Shown here piece by piece: positions 25,665 through 35,349 of a stretch of DNA of 64,000 bases. This DNA is from Bombiscardovia apis. Its GTDB lineage: Bacteria; Actinomycetota; Actinomycetes; Actinomycetales; Bifidobacteriaceae. The position numbers were made by a program, and so were the translations under genes. Every line of letters begins with the position of its first letter. The first letter of the stretch is position 1. The stretch covers positions 62,001-126,000 of the forward strand of contig NZ_AP026800.1 of assembly GCF_033095945.1 (NCBI RefSeq). Reading direction: 5' to 3'. The notes beneath the pieces were generated by a model. The model searched no databases. It saw only the letters and a program-made list of their open reading frames with translations, and was not told where the DNA came from.

Positions 25665-28600
25665 TTATCGCATCACGTGCCGTCCAGCGCCCTGCCGTTT
25701 GCGCATGATGATGTAGCAGCCTGCCAGGCAGCTGCTTGAAGCAATCAGCGTGAGCCCAGCCCTGCGCTTAGCCGGTAGCGCCCCGGCTTTAGCAAGTTTG
25801 GCGAAGGTGTAGTACTCGTAACCTTTGGTTATGGTGTAGGTTTGTTCTTCGCCTGCCTTGCTCCAGTGTATTTCTACATCGACTTTGCCGTCGGCGTGCG
25901 CTGCGCTGTCTGCTTTCCAGCTGCTGCTGCCGGTGGAGCTAAACCCAGTCACAGCCGTGCCCCCTAGGTCGAAGCCTGTCACGTTGTTAGTGAGTTTGGT
26001 TACGGGTGAGGGCTCATTTTTGTTATAGAAAGTGCCGTCGCCGAGTCGACCATCAGCGCTACTGCCCCAGGCATACATGTCACCAGCAGTATTCACAGCT
26101 AGGGAGTGGTCGTAGCCGGCAGAAATAGTGGTGAACGTGTTATTGCCTACGCCACTGAGCGGTGTAGGTGAAAGCTGGTCAACGGAATTACCGGTACCCA
26201 GCTGCCCGTACCAGTCGTTACCCCAAGCGTACGCACTGCCGGTAGTAGTTAGTGCGAGTGTATGACTCTCTCCCGTGGCTACGCTCGCCGCTTTCGCACT
26301 GCCGGGCAGTGTAATTTTAGTGGGTTTTCTACGTGGCGTGGTGTCACCAGTTCCGAGTTGCCCCTTCACGTTAGAACCCCAAGTGTAGACGTTGTTATCA
26401 TCGCCGATAGCAGCAGCATAGTCGTGCTGCGCTGCAATCTGTGTGAAGGAAACACCCGGCGGCAGGCTAACGGGCCTGGGATCAGCATGTTCTGTTATGT
26501 CCCCGTCCCCCAGCCGTCCATTGTTGTTATAACCCCAGGAATACAACTGGCCGTCACTACTTAAAGCAAGACTAAAATACTCACCAGCTGCGATATGCAC
26601 AAACGTCTTCCCAGCAGGCAGGCTCACTGGGATAGCTGTGTAATAAGTATTAACATTAGTATTGTTCGCAACCTCGCCGTAATAATTTACTCCCGTCGCG
26701 TACACTTTCCCATCCTGGCTCAAGACAAGACTGTGTCTGATACCAGCAGCAACCTCAACAGCTTTCACCCCCGCCGGCAGTATATACTCTTCAGGCTTGG
26801 TATTATCACGATTACCGCCGTTAGAAAGCAGTCCGTACCTGTTGGAACCCCACGCATACGCCTTCCCATCACTACCAACAGCCATGGTATAATCCGATTT
26901 GGGGCTCGCGGCAATACTAGTAAACGTAACCCCAACTGGAGTGTGCACGCGCACTGGAGCGCGACGAGTAACGGTAGACTCATCACCCAACTGGTTCGAA
27001 CTATTATTACCCCACGCATAAATAAGCCCATTAGAACCTAAAGCCACACTATAGTCAGAACCAGCACACACCTGCGTGAACTTGAAACCAGGCTGGCCCG
27101 GGCCGGTTAGTGTTAAATGCGTGCCGCCAGTAACACGACCCGCTTGCGGAGTGAGTTTGAACTCAGACACATCCCAACGAGCAGTCAAATTCGCACTTGC
27201 GCGCACGGGCGTGGTGAAGTCGAAGGGTTGACCGCCGGTAAACCAGCCAGCGAATTCGTATCCAGCTCTTGTGGGTGGAGTGGGCCATGTGGCGTGTTTG
27301 CCCTCCCCTTCTTCGAAAGTCTGGTCCGCGGGGGCGTTACCGGGAGCGCCGCCTAAATTGAAGCGGATAACGTAGATGGTTCCTCTTTCGTATGTGTAGC
27401 TGAGTGTTTGAGCTGGCTGAGTTTCACCTGCCAGATTCCACTCTATGTTGACTGGCACTGTGCCGGGAGAGTGGGCTGGGGTTGTGCCCGACCAAGTGCC
27501 AACGCCGCTCATGTTTCCGGTCGCGTTTGCTTGATCAAACTTTGCGGCAGTGATGGTAATGAGCAATCCACTGCCCGGAGTGGGGTTCTGGTGTTGGGTA
27601 GTGCTGCCGTCGCCGAGCTGTCCGTTGCTGTTGAGGCCCCAAGCATAGGCTTCACCTGTCGTGCTGGTTGCTAAGCCGTGCGAGTTTCCGGCCTCAATAG
27701 TGGAGAAGGTGACGCTATTCGGCGCGGCGCTGGCGATTGGTGAATTGCTGCCGTTGGTGCTGCCAATGCCGAGTTGGCCGTTAGTGTTCGCTCCCCAAGC
27801 GTAGATGGTGTGCGCGTTGGTGAGCGCGAGCATGTGGCTTGAGCCGGCGCTAATGCTTTTGGCCTTCATGTTGCCGGGTAAGCTGATTGCTATAGGTGTG
27901 CTCGTGTTGGTATTGGTGCCGTTGCCGAGTTGCCCGGCGCTGTTGTTGCCCCAAGTGTAGATTTGCCCAGATTCGTCGAGGGCAGCGGAGTAATTGTCTC
28001 CTCCCACTACTTGGGTGATGTCGCGGGTGGAAAGCCCGGTCACGTTTTGCGGGGTGAGCTGGTTTGTGCCAGCAATTCCTAGCTGTCCGTTGTCGTTGGC
28101 TCCCCAAGCGTAGACTTCGTTATCGTCGGTTATAGCGAGGCTGTGTTCTTTGCCTGCTGCGATTTGCGTAAAGCCTAAACTATCGCTGTAGTAGGTCTTG
28201 ACCGGGTTTGCTCGGGTAATCAGGGATTGATCGCCAAGCTGGCCCTTACTGTTCATGCCTGCTGCGTAGATGGTTCCGTCTTTCATGAGCGCGAGGCTGT
28301 GCTGGCTGCCTGCTGCGACTTTTGCGGGGTTTGCTCCCTGCGGTGTGGCGAATACTACTGGCGTTGAGCAGTCGTTGTATGCTCCGTTGCCGAGTTGGCC
28401 TTTGTCGTTGGCTCCCCAAGCGTAGACTTTGTTGTCACGTCCGATAGCGAGGGCGTGTTTGTCTCCTACTGCAATAGAGCTGAATGTGGTGCCCGCGGGT
28501 AGGTGGACTACGGTTGGGGTGGAGTGGTCCGAGTTGCTGCCGTCTCCCAGCTGGCCTCTATCGTTGGCTCCCCATGCGTATACGAGTCCGTTCGAACCTA

Positions 28601-30456
28601 GGCCGATAGTGAAGTTACTGCCGGCCGCTATTTGAACGAAGCGTATTTTGCTTTGGTTTGGGTTGGCGGTGATAGTGACCGCAGTATTTCCTTTGCGCGA
28701 TCCTGTTGTGGGGTTGAGCGAGAAGGCTACGCTATCCCACCGGGCTGTGAGGTTGAGATTTTGCGTGATAGGGGAGTCGAAGTTCCAGGGAGTTCCATTA
28801 TCGGTAAACCAGCCGGCAAAATTGTGTCCGGGCCAAGCTGGCGTAGGTGATGGCCATACGACTTGACTGCCTTCGTTTAGAGACTGGTTTGCAGGCTTAC
28901 TAATCGGTGCCCCACCTGTATCGAACTGCACGGTGAACCGGTCGAGGAAGCGATAATTGAGCTTAGCTGCCTGCTGAGTTACGCCATTGAGCGTCCACTG
29001 AACGATTACCTCAACTTTGCCGGGCCGGTGGAGAGGCGTTTTACCATTCCATAGCCCGATAACATCATTGCTAGATACCTTAGTGCCAGCCATTCCATCA
29101 AAAGTAACGCTAGTGACCGCGATATTGCCGCCGACGCGGGCAAGCTTGATTTCTCTGAAAGAAGATGTTCCTGTGCCTAATTGCCCGTATTGGTTGTTGC
29201 CCCAAGCGTAAGTATTGCCATACTTATCTACTCCCAATGAGTAGCCGAAATTACTCGTACCAGTCATGCTTGTACTGCCGTTTCCGGTGCTTGCACTAAC
29301 TTGAACGATGTCTACACCGTTTGTATCTACCATTGTTGGCTTGTAACTAGAGCTTGTGTTGCCGGTGCCTAATTGCCCGTAAGTGTTAGTGCCCCAAGCA
29401 TAGACTTTCTTATCCCAGCCTATGGCTAGAGAATGGTTGTTACCGGCGCTGATGCTGGTAAACACGTAACCGCCTGGAGCGGGTGTTACTTTTCTTGGTG
29501 TTCGATAGGTGCCACTTGAAGTGCCTATACCTAGTTGGCCCCAAGAGTTGTCTCCCCAAGCGTAAGTGTTGCTATCACTTCCTATGGCTAGAGAGTGGCT
29601 GTTGCCTGCGCTAACGCTCGTAAATCTGACTCCACTTGGAATGCCGGTAACTCGAGTGGGAACATTTTTATTGCCGGCACTGGTTCCGAGCTGGCCGGTC
29701 GCGTTGTAACCCCATGCGTAGGTGTTGCCGTCACTGCCGACCGCAATTGTGTGATCCCAGCCTGTGCTGAAATTGACGAAAGAAACATTGGCTGGGGCCA
29801 ACACCCGAACTAGGTTATAGTTTGCATCGATATTAGTGCCAGCTCCAAGCTCACCTTCAAGATTGTGGCCCCAACCATAGGTGCTGCCATTGCTGCAAGT
29901 GGCGAAGGAGTGCCAGCCCCCGGCCATAACGTCGGTAAATCTTGTATATGCTGGCGGGCTGACTTTTACTGGGCGATTGCTGGAGCGTAAAGATGAGGTG
30001 CCGAGTTGGCCACGGCTGTTAATGCCCCAAGCGTACGCATTGCCATCGTCTCCTAACGCTACTGAATGCTCCCAGCCTGCGCTGATTTTTGTAAACCGCA
30101 CGCCAGCAGGAGTCTGTACCATTACTGGCTTGGTGCTGCTGATGTTGGTGCCGTTGCCGAGTTGCCCGACTGCGTTTGAACCCCACGCATACGCGTTGCC
30201 ATCGGAGCCGAGTGCTAGTGCATGGTTGCTAAGTGCGCTAACCACGGTAAATCTCACGCCTGCGATGGCGTGTGGGGGATTGATGGTTACTGGGTTATTT
30301 GAGTTTGCGGGCCCCGACTTTGGGGTGATGCTAAAACCTTGAGATTGGTTGGGCGGGTCGGCGCTGGTGGGCTTAACTAAATGGAGTGCCCCCCCCCCCA
30401 AGGATTAATAGAATCATCGCTATAACGATGGTGTTAAACGAACGCGCCTTGTGCAT
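25665..30456 (-). CDS. Giant RCC1-repeat surface protein, out of frame at an 11-G tract (OFF)
   Basis: If in frame this would be a ~1,596-residue secreted protein. The start is the ATG at 30454-30456 with GGAGGG upstream, leading to MHKARSFNTIVIAMILLIL and then the G run. With 11 G the frame reads GGGGTPFS and stops after 27 residues. With 10 G it joins GGGALHLVKPTSADPP and the rest, matching the leader of the smaller paralogue at 548-2959. The body has three blocks of RCC1 repeats (YAWGxNxxGQLGxG, roughly 20 in all) at about residues 50-440, 600-960 and 1130-1480, separated by two InlB B-repeat-like domains (HNFAGWFTDNG...LTARWD and YEFAGWFTGGQ...LTARWD). The C-terminus has LAKAG, a hydrophobic helix and RKRQ, resembling a class E sortase signal. 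A TTG at 30401 could start translation in the body frame but would give no signal peptide. Confidence 0.8.
30389..30399 (-). repeat. Poly-G tract, 11 G, in signal-peptide codons (phase OFF)
   Basis: On the coding strand CTT is followed by 11 G and then CACTCC. From the ATG at 30456 the run shifts the reading frame and leads to a stop within four codons. Loss of one G, or gain of two, would restore the full protein. Confidence 0.85.
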
Positions 30457-30655
30457 AATGCCCTCCGGGCGGGCTTGTAGTGCGCGAACAGCGCTAAGCC
30501 TGCCTCAAATTAAGTAAAGTTTCTAGAGCTTCGGCACACCGCTGGTTCCCCAACCGCAGATATGCCGACCCCTCATATTGTTAATGCTGCTAGTCTATCA
30601 TCGCTATATTCCCCCCAAATAACACCGTTGTTTGCTAGTAGGTATGTTCGAAAGA

Positions 30656-31852
30656 ATGACCATAAGCACGGTCAATAAGGATTATGGCCGATTCTTGGAT
30701 TGCGATATCTGCTCGGGGGAATTGGGTAAGCTGGGGAGTATGGAGTTTGAGCTGATTGACGAGGGGCGCTACGAGCAGACCATGCGCCAGACGGTTATGC
30801 CTGCCTTGGAGCACTGCAAGCGTGAGGGGTGGATGCGCTCGCATAGTCCGGAAGCAGCCGAGACGAAGTCTTCGCAGTCGAACTCAGCCTCAGCTGCCGT
30901 ACAAGCCGATTTTGCCGATGCTACCGGGCCCGACCGCCTTCACTATGTCTGCTACGAGGCTGAGCGCTTCGATGAGCTGAAACTGCCCGGTTCTCAGGGT
31001 CGCCACCGGGGCGTTATCGTTATTTCGCACGGCTTTACCGAGTTTGCTGGCAAATACAACGAAATGGCTTGGTATTTTCTGCTTTCCGGCTACACGGTTT
31101 GCATCTTGGAGCATTGGGGCCACGGGCTTTCAGGGCGCGGATTGCATGACCCCAACTTGGTGTGGGTAGATTCATACGAGCGCTATGTTGAAGATTTGGC
31201 GGCTTTCTGCGAGGAAATGGCGGCGGTCTATGGCGGCGATCAGCCCATCTGCCTGTTTGCGCACTCGATGGGCGGTGGGATCGCGGCTTCGCTGCTGGAG
31301 CGCCACCCCATGCTGATTGACCGCGCAGTGCTCTCTTCTCCAATGATTGCGCCCAAAACTGGCCTGCCCCTTGGGGTGGCGCAACTGGTGATGGAAGCGG
31401 CCTGTGCGGCCGGGAAGGGGCAAAGCAAGGTGCCTGGTCACCATCCCTTCAGCCCCGAATTTGACGAGAGCGCCGTTGGCAACGCTAGCCCGGCCCGCCT
31501 GCGTTGGATTCACCAGCAGCGCGCCTCTAGCTCCGATTTCCAGACTTCTGCCGCGACTTACGGCTGGGTGCGCGAGGCCATTGCGCTCTCTCGGCAAGTA
31601 CTCAAGCCGGCCTTGTGTGAGCACGTGGAGGCGTCAACGCTGGTATTCCAAGCCAGCCCCGATTCATTCGTGCTTCCCAAGCCTCAAAACCGCTTCGTTA
31701 ACCAAGTGCGCAACGGCGGCAGCAGCATCTCGCTCGTCCGCATTCCCCGAGCCGGCCATGAGCTCTACACCATGCCCAACCCCATCCTCAAGCCCTATCT
31801 AGAATCCACCCTAAAGTTCCTAGCCGACCCTTACGCTCCCATTGCTAATTAA
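30656..31852 (+). CDS. Alpha/beta hydrolase, monoacylglycerol lipase / lysophospholipase type
   Basis: This is a serine hydrolase of the S33/monoglyceride-lipase group (398 residues from the ATG at 30656). The nucleophile elbow is AHSMGGGIAASLLE, the histidine is in RAGHELYTMPN near the C-terminus, and GVIVISHGFTEFAGKYNEMAWYF with LEHWGHGLSGR marks the oxyanion region. The first ~70 residues are polar and carry no signal peptide, so it should be cytoplasmic. The likely substrate is a monoacylglycerol or lysolipid, but the family is broad. The start is uncertain: in-frame alternatives are 30644 and the ATG at 30740, which sits right after GGGGAG. It is transcribed away from the RCC1 gene. Confidence 0.85.
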   Translation: MTISTVNKDYGRFLDCDICSGELGKLGSMEFELIDEGRYEQTMRQTVMPALEHCKREGWMRSHSPEAAETKSSQSNSASAAVQADFADATGPDRLHYVCYEAERFDELKLPGSQGRHRGVIVISHGFTEFAGKYNEMAWYFLLSGYTVCILEHWGHGLSGRGLHDPNLVWVDSYERYVEDLAAFCEEMAAVYGGDQPICLFAHSMGGGIAASLLERHPMLIDRAVLSSPMIAPKTGLPLGVAQLVMEAACAAGKGQSKVPGHHPFSPEFDESAVGNASPARLRWIHQQRASSSDFQTSAATYGWVREAIALSRQVLKPALCEHVEASTLVFQASPDSFVLPKPQNRFVNQVRNGGSSISLVRIPRAGHELYTMPNPILKPYLESTLKFLADPYAPIAN

Positions 31853-31864
31853 CGCAGCAAGATT

Positions 31865-31896
31865 CACGCTGTCACACTGTCACGCTGTCACGCTGT
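31865..31896. repeat. Tandem 8-bp repeat CACGCTGT, four copies
   Basis: CACGCTGT, CACACTGT, CACGCTGT and CACGCTGT follow one another exactly, with a final CACA. They lie just after the hydrolase stop codon and ahead of the phased AGTGATAATT repeats. Confidence 0.85.
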
Positions 31897-31905
31897 CACA
31901 CCAAA

Positions 31906-31988
31906 AGTGATAATTAGTGACAATCAGCCTACTAATTTGCACTGCGAAGTGATAATTAGAGGCTTTTTTGCAATAAAGAGTGATAATT
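31906..31988. promoter_or_regulatory. Three helically phased AGTGATAATT repeats, likely operator
   Basis: AGTGATAATT occurs at 31906-31915, 31948-31957 and 31979-31988, all in the same direction. The start-to-start distances are 42 and 31 bases, close to four and three turns of DNA. The array ends ~107 bases before the AlbA-domain regulator gene, so that protein or another regulator may bind here. Confidence 0.6.
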
Positions 31989-32095
31989 CGGGTGTTACAA
32001 TTGCTAATTAGTAGTCTGAGATTGATACATTGATAGAGGCCTGTACACCTGTTAATAGGTTTGGAATAACCTGAGAGTGGAAAGCGAGTACTGAA

Positions 32096-33622
32096 ATGAG
32101 CGTTGAAGAAACGGTAGGTACCAACTCTCTTGAAGACTTAGTACGCCAGATTCAGCGGAAGCAGTGCGAAGATCAAACTGTTGAAGTCAAAGCTGCCGGT
32201 CAAGGCACCCCGAAAGTGTACGATTCTCTTTCGTCGTTTTCGAATCAAAACGAGGGCGGTTTTATAGTTTTTGGATTAGACGAGCGATTGGCTTTTGCTG
32301 TTACTGGAGTATTTGATGCACAGAAATTGCAAAAAGCGATAACGGATCAGGGTAAAGAGATGTGCCCTGAGGTGAGGCCGAAGTTTAGTAGCAGTAAGGT
32401 TGAAGGAAAGACGGTAGTCTGCGCGTATGTCGAAGGCCGGCCTATGAGCGAAAGGCCTGTTTATCGTGAAACAATGGGGGTGATGCGCGGGTCGTATACG
32501 CGCGTTGGTGATGCGGATACGCACATGACTCCCACAGAGCTTTATGAAATCGAATCGTTCAAAGATGGGCGCCGAGACGACGTAGCAGTAGATCCCCAAG
32601 CAGAAGTTGGGATGTTGGCTGCTAATAGGATAGCCGATTTTCTTCAACGGGCCCAGGATGACAGACCTCTGCTGGCTCGCCGGGCCGAAAATGAGATTTT
32701 GAATCTGACTGGGGTCACCCGTCAGGGGCGACCAACTTTGGCGGGGCTTATGGCTTTGGGCGACTATCCTCAGCAGGTCTACCCGAATCTTTGCATCACT
32801 GCTGTGGCTGTGGCTGGCACCTCGCTCTCGTCTGGAGAAGAAGGGGAGCGTTTTCTCGATAGCAAGCGTTTTGAGGGCAGTGTTGAACGTATGGTTGAGG
32901 ACGCTATGGCTTTTGTGCGCCGAAATTCTCGGACAAAAACGCTCATACAAGACGGCGTGCGGACCGATGTGCCGGAATATCCTGAAACCGCGGTCAGAGA
33001 GATACTTACGAACGCGCTCATGCACCGAGACTACGGGCCGTATTGTAATGGAACACCGGTGCGATTGGTTCTCTTTGCAGACCGGCTGGAATGTTGGAAT
33101 CCCGGAGGAGTGTACGGCGGTCAGAGCGTGAACGATTTGGGTTTTGCGAACAGCCAGACCCGCAATCCAACTTTGGTTAGCTTGCTGGAGATTCAACGCG
33201 TGGCAGAAAATCGTCACTCGGGTATTCCTGTGATTCGTGAGGAAGCTGAAGCAAGGGGCTATCGGCCCGTTGAATTTGTAGACCGTCAAGCTTCGTTCAC
33301 TGTGCGCTTCTACCATACGCCTGCACAATCGCCGGTATCGATAGATGCCGCGCGCGAGCCTTTGCCTATTGAAAACAGCGGTCAACCAGCGGGCGTGCCG
33401 GTTCTTGACTTGCCTGAGAGACAGTCGAAATATGCGATCATTCTAGATGCATGTCGTACGCCGCAGACGCTTGAAGATATTGCTGCGCTGCTCGGGATAG
33501 GAAAATATTACGCCAGCCGGCGCTATGTTAAGCCAATGGTGAGAGATGGTCTGCTGACTGCTGCCAAAGGTTCTTACTCGGATAAAAAGCGACGTTTTGT
33601 GGCTACTGTGGCGCAAGACTAG
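32096..33622 (+). CDS. AlbA_2 / HATPase_c_4 domain putative transcriptional regulator
   Basis: This 508-residue protein has the layout of the 'divergent AAA/Schlafen AlbA-2' regulators. Residues 12-140 resemble the AlbA_2 DNA-binding domain (EDQTVEVKAAG, SLSSFSNQNEGGFIVFGLDE, RGSYTRVGDAD). Residues ~300-390 resemble the HATPase_c_4 domain (EYPETAVREILTNALMHRDY, VRLVLFADRLECWNPGG). The C-terminal ~75 residues look like a winged helix (TLEDIAALLGIGKYYASRRY, VRDGLLTAAKGSYSDKKRR). Such proteins are thought to regulate transcription and are often found in mobile or variable regions; their ligands are unknown. It stands alone behind an unusual repeat-rich promoter region. Confidence 0.8.
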   Translation: MSVEETVGTNSLEDLVRQIQRKQCEDQTVEVKAAGQGTPKVYDSLSSFSNQNEGGFIVFGLDERLAFAVTGVFDAQKLQKAITDQGKEMCPEVRPKFSSSKVEGKTVVCAYVEGRPMSERPVYRETMGVMRGSYTRVGDADTHMTPTELYEIESFKDGRRDDVAVDPQAEVGMLAANRIADFLQRAQDDRPLLARRAENEILNLTGVTRQGRPTLAGLMALGDYPQQVYPNLCITAVAVAGTSLSSGEEGERFLDSKRFEGSVERMVEDAMAFVRRNSRTKTLIQDGVRTDVPEYPETAVREILTNALMHRDYGPYCNGTPVRLVLFADRLECWNPGGVYGGQSVNDLGFANSQTRNPTLVSLLEIQRVAENRHSGIPVIREEAEARGYRPVEFVDRQASFTVRFYHTPAQSPVSIDAAREPLPIENSGQPAGVPVLDLPERQSKYAIILDACRTPQTLEDIAALLGIGKYYASRRYVKPMVRDGLLTAAKGSYSDKKRRFVATVAQD

Positions 33623-33695
33623 GGTCTATTACATTCGGTGTCTTGTTGCAGAAAGTCGTATTTGCTGCAACTGGGTGATGCTGGTCTGATGGTGA

Positions 33696-33714
33696 GGGAA
33701 GTTTGAAACTTCCC
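33696..33714 (+). terminator. Terminator after the AlbA-domain regulator
   Basis: GGGAAGTTT and AAACTTCCC form a perfect 9-bp stem around a single G, followed by GTTTGCTTTTCTTCTT. It lies ~75 bases past the stop codon. Confidence 0.7.
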
Positions 33715-33778
33715 GTTTGCTTTTCTTCTTAAGATGCGGGGGAATTCGCTGGTATTCGCTGGATTTTTATAGTAATAA

Positions 33779-33819
33779 GCGGAAAGCAAGAGTCGCTAAG
33801 CAGGGAGCTTGCTTTCCGC
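33779..33819 (-). terminator. Terminator of the oxidoreductase gene
   Basis: GCGGAAAGCAAG at 33779-33790 pairs with CTTGCTTTCCGC at 33808-33819. On the minus strand it starts about eight bases past the stop codon and is followed by TTATTACTATAAAAA. Confidence 0.75.
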
Positions 33820-33827
33820 TTGCGGGG

Positions 33828-34424
33828 TTAGATGGTGTAGTGGGCTTCGGCGCGCTGGGTTAGGTAGGCTTTGCGGCGGTCTGGGGTGGCGCTGGTGACG
33901 CGGCCGAAGTGGATCCACTTGGAACGCTTGATTCCGAGCTGCTTGAGGGTTGAGTTCATGAAGAGGCCTTGAATGCCGTTGCCTGCCATGAAGCGTAGGT
34001 AGAAGCGGGGTGCGGAAGCCGTGGTGATTACGTAGGCCTTGCGAATGTTGTCTAGGTGGCCATGCATGCCGAATTTGCTTTCGGTGTAGGCCTTATCTTC
34101 GCCAGATTTCATGGTTTTGTCGATGAATCCCTTGAGCATGGCTGGAATCTCGTTCCACCAGACCGGCGTAATGAAAATGACCATATCGCAGCCCTTGAGC
34201 AGGCCCAAATACTTGCTGACGAGCGGATCGTTGGTCTCGCCCTTGCTGAAGAGGGAGAGCTCTTTTTGGTCGTAGGCTGGTTGGAATCCGTCAGCATGCA
34301 GGTCGATGAGGTCGTAAGGCACACCGTCGCGTGCGAGCGAGCTTTTGACTGCTTCCAAAATGGCGTGGTTAAAGCTGCCGGACCAAGGGTGGCAGTAAAC
34401 GATGAGTGCTCGCGTTGCTTGCAT
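33828..34424 (-). CDS. Flavodoxin-fold NAD(P)H oxidoreductase (NQO1/KefF family)
   Basis: This 198-residue protein has the flavodoxin-like fold of NAD(P)H:quinone oxidoreductases. The start is the ATG at 34422-34424, 7 bases after GAGGAG; a frame beginning 18 bases earlier includes that site. It shows ALIVYCHPWSGSFNHAILE (flavin phosphate loop), PYDLIDLHADGFQP, CDMVIFITPVWWNEIPAMLKG and FGMHGHLDNIRKAYVITT. Family members reduce quinones or other electrophiles with two electrons using FMN or FAD. It lies 86 bases downstream of a MerR-type regulator on the same strand, with a perfect palindrome in the gap, so it is probably under that regulator's control as a stress-response enzyme. The inducer is unknown. 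Confidence 0.88.
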   Translation of the reverse strand: MQATRALIVYCHPWSGSFNHAILEAVKSSLARDGVPYDLIDLHADGFQPAYDQKELSLFSKGETNDPLVSKYLGLLKGCDMVIFITPVWWNEIPAMLKGFIDKTMKSGEDKAYTESKFGMHGHLDNIRKAYVITTASAPRFYLRFMAGNGIQGLFMNSTLKQLGIKRSKWIHFGRVTSATPDRRKAYLTQRAEAHYTI

Positions 34425-34445
34425 GGTAGTCTCCTCATACATAAT

Positions 34446-34462
34446 GGATAGTAAAACTATCC
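34446..34462. promoter_or_regulatory. Palindromic operator before the oxidoreductase gene
   Basis: GGATAGT-AAA-ACTATCC is a perfect inverted repeat 22 bases before the oxidoreductase start codon. MerR proteins bind such repeats within promoters. The MerR-type gene directly upstream is the obvious candidate. Confidence 0.6.
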
Positions 34463-34510
34463 TTGTTAGTAATTAGTATAGCAGCCTAGGCTTGAGCGTT
34501 CGTGCTCCGC

Positions 34511-35185
34511 TTATTCGCTTTTGTAGTTGGGGAGTCCGTGCGCAATCAACTCCCGGTGGGCTAAGCGGCGCAGGCCTAGGATAATCGGCTCCAGCATTAC
34601 CGTTCCCAAGATAGAAATGTCGATGGCGTTGTCGCGGTCGTCGGTGGGGATGTGCTCGAAATCAATGCTGGCCAGGGTGCGCGCAGCTGCCGAGTATTTA
34701 GCTAGCATTTGCTGATCTACCGCCAAGCCCGCCTCCCGGGCCGCCAGAATCGCCCGCTCCAAATGGCGCACGTATTCCAAGTCTGGTACATCGTCAAAAC
34801 CGCAGTCTTTCAGCTCCTCAGTGATTGCCGCCAACTGCTTGCGGTCGCTGGCTTCGGCCCGCTTACATCTCAGCCTGCACCTACTGTCCTCAGCTTGTTC
34901 ACTCGCCGTTGCTGAAGGCAGTGCCACTGTGGCCTGCTCGATAGCGCCCTCTAGGCTTAGGTCAGCCTGATCAATGCTGCTCAGCACTTGCTCGGTTTGC
35001 GCAATACTCAGCCCCACCACGTGCACCAAGTTAGTGATGAGCCTCAAACGTTTAAGATGCGCCGGGCTATATTCGCTCACCCGTGCGCTCACCTTCTCGC
35101 CCGCAGGCAAGAGCCCCAACCGCAGATAATACTTAATGGAGGCAGCAGAAACCCCGCTCTCGCGCGAAAGTTCGGCCAGTTTCAT
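34511..35185 (-). CDS. MerR-family transcriptional regulator
   Basis: This 224-residue protein starts with a MerR winged helix-turn-helix: LAELSRESGVSAASIKYYLRLGLLPAGE, then SEYSPAHLKRLRLITNLVHVVGLSIAQTEQVL. The remaining ~130 residues are helical and hydrophobic in patches (DISILGTVMLEPIILGLRRLAH) and do not show the cysteines used by metal-sensing MerR proteins; one Cys pair (CRLRCKRAEA) sits near residue 105. It probably senses an organic compound or redox signal. The start ATG at 35185 has GAGGAGGG upstream. It lies directly before the oxidoreductase gene and a palindrome. Confidence 0.85.
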   Translation of the reverse strand: MKLAELSRESGVSAASIKYYLRLGLLPAGEKVSARVSEYSPAHLKRLRLITNLVHVVGLSIAQTEQVLSSIDQADLSLEGAIEQATVALPSATASEQAEDSRCRLRCKRAEASDRKQLAAITEELKDCGFDDVPDLEYVRHLERAILAAREAGLAVDQQMLAKYSAAARTLASIDFEHIPTDDRDNAIDISILGTVMLEPIILGLRRLAHRELIAHGLPNYKSE

Positions 35186-35306
35186 GCGCCCTCCTCAAAG
35201 TTCCGTACTTTTGACATTCTACGGCGTGGATAACCAATAATCCTCGCTTGGCCGATTTTAACTGCTGATAATTGGCATCGGAGATTGTCTCGGCTTGAGA
35301 TATGGC

Positions 35307-35338
35307 GAAGCCGCGCGGGCTGGTGCGGGCGCGGCTTC
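35307..35338 (-). terminator. GC-rich hairpin after the copper ATPase gene
   Basis: GAAGCCGCGC at 35307-35316 and GCGCGGCTTC at 35329-35338 make a perfect 10-bp stem just past the ATPase stop codon. There is no clear U-run. Confidence 0.6.
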
Positions 35339-35349
35339 TCAGGCGGTGT

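Noticed and set aside
30388..30401. TTG at 30401 as the true start of the large RCC1 protein
   Set aside because: It has no ribosome site, lies inside the signal-peptide codons shared with the paralogue and would give a protein without export signal. The ATG at 30456 has a strong site and a matching leader.
31865..31900. CRISPR-like array in the octamer repeats
   Set aside because: Units are 8 bp and directly adjacent with no spacers, and no cas genes are present.
32276..33385. 369-codon minus-strand frame opposite the AlbA-domain gene
   Set aside because: The plus-strand protein carries three recognisable domains; the minus-strand product has none and no ribosome site.
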